Source of the DNA: Mageeibacillus sp. UBA3708
Lineage (GTDB): Bacteria; Bacillota; Clostridia; Saccharofermentanales; Saccharofermentanaceae
Length of the DNA: 22,790 nucleotides
Assembly (NCBI GenBank): GCA_002371375.1
Contig: DFIB01000114.1
Location: 1 to 22,790, forward strand
Reading direction: 5' to 3'
In this document: piece by piece, positions 22,215-22,790 of the stretch
Layout: each line of letters opens with the position of its first letter
Numbering within the stretch: the stretch's first letter is position 1
Made by a program: the position numbers and the translations under genes
Notes under the pieces: model-generated
The model's database searches: none
Told to the model about the DNA's origin: nothing
Seen by the model: the letters and a program-made list of their open reading frames with translations, nothing else

Positions 22215-22790
22215 TCAGTTATTATCGTATTTTTTGAGTTCTTTATCCATGAACAGCAGGCCGAAAGTTCCGGGACCGCAGTTCGCTGCAATAGCGGGAC
22301 TTGCCTGAATGAATATCACATCTTTGAAGTGAGCTTTGAGTTCGATTTGATGTTTGACCCAGTCAAGATCCTTGCGGCTCAATCCGACATAGGTGACAAA
22401 CATTACCACGTCGCTTGCATTGTAGCGCGACAGACATGATTTGATATATTTGGCCCATGCTTTCTTCGAGGAACCGAAATAAATCTTATCCAGTGCCATC
22501 CTGCCGTTCTTGAGTGCAAGCACCGGCTTTGCCATGAATGAATTAAGAAGACTGGTACGCTTGCTGCTTACCTGTCCTGTTCTTGCCATATATGAGAGAT
22601 CACCGACGATAAAGCTGGTGTGAATATACTTTTTGATACGGTCGATGCTCTGTTTGATCTCCTCGGGGTTCCTTCCGGACTGAACAAGATATGAAGCAAT
22701 CATCGCAATTATGCCCTGACCGCTCGACAGACTGTTGCTGTCGATAACGGTAACATTATCGAATGACTTAGCTGCTTCAACGGCGGGGGG
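22215..22790 (-). CDS. DegV-family fatty-acid-binding protein, partial
   Basis: The C-terminal 191 residues; the frame stays open to the right edge of the window, so the N-terminus is missing. The visible part begins near VTVIDSNSLSSGQG, a DegV landmark. HTSFIVGDLSYMARTGQVS and KPVLALKNGRM then match the typical lid region, and IQASPAIAANCGPGTFGLLF the C-terminal ligand-pocket block (usual S..I..H.GPG..G). Here Asn replaces the common His before GPG. DegV proteins bind fatty acids; in some firmicutes FakB-type members present them to FakA kinase. No FakA gene is in view. Confidence 0.9.
   Translation of the reverse strand, partial: PPAVEAAKSFDNVTVIDSNSLSSGQGIIAMIASYLVQSGRNPEEIKQSIDRIKKYIHTSFIVGDLSYMARTGQVSSKRTSLLNSFMAKPVLALKNGRMALDKIYFGSSKKAWAKYIKSCLSRYNASDVVMFVTYVGLSRKDLDWVKHQIELKAHFKDVIFIQASPAIAANCGPGTFGLLFMDKELKKYDNN

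Overview
The window looks like a chromosomal segment of a Gram-positive, fibre-degrading member of the Clostridia, probably from gut or rumen. Supporting signs are strong AGGAGG-type ribosome binding sites, a lipoprotein-like signal, families common in these bacteria (DUF6273, DUF4230, DUF6056, DegV, BaiN/RdsA-type flavoproteins) and a GH5 endoglucanase anchored by a transmembrane helix. No rRNA, tRNA, CRISPR array, transposase or integrase was seen. The assignment to Clostridia is inference; no species is claimed.

Region 1 (1-6892). After a 52-bp tandem repeat at the left edge come three tandem paralogues. The first two each fuse an ECF-like sigma-70 factor, a linker, one transmembrane helix and two DUF6273-like domains. 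The third has the same promoter, leader, N-terminus, membrane helix and two DUF6273-like domains, but the sigma domains have been cut out in frame. All three have an ECF-type promoter candidate (TGAACC, 16-17 nt, TGTCNTA) upstream. The group therefore reads as a self-contained, probably autoregulated, membrane-tethered sigma system with a sigma-less member. It is the best candidate in the window for an undescribed system. A 356-nt hairpin-rich spacer follows, with a rightward terminator.

Region 2 (6893-9766, minus strand). A GT-C-like polytopic membrane protein carries a roughly 230-residue acidic, low-complexity insertion before its last transmembrane helix.

Region 3 (9910-13729, plus). A BaiN/RdsA-type flavoprotein, a dCMP deaminase and a membrane-anchored GH5 endoglucanase are closely spaced.

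Region 4 (13858-22214, plus). A clear sigma-A promoter precedes a second membrane-anchored surface protein whose long cytoplasmic tail carries four copies of a KRPxxYSxN-type motif. A related motif sits in the short cytoplasmic tail of the endoglucanase next door. Tightly packed behind it are a DUF6056 membrane protein, an SDR oxidoreductase, an SCP-2-like protein, a sialate O-acetylesterase-like protein that has lost its catalytic Ser and His, a CBS-pair protein and two DUF4230-like proteins.

Region 5 (22215-22790, minus). A DegV-family lipid-binding protein, cut by the window edge, converges on the operon; the two stop codons abut in TGATCA.
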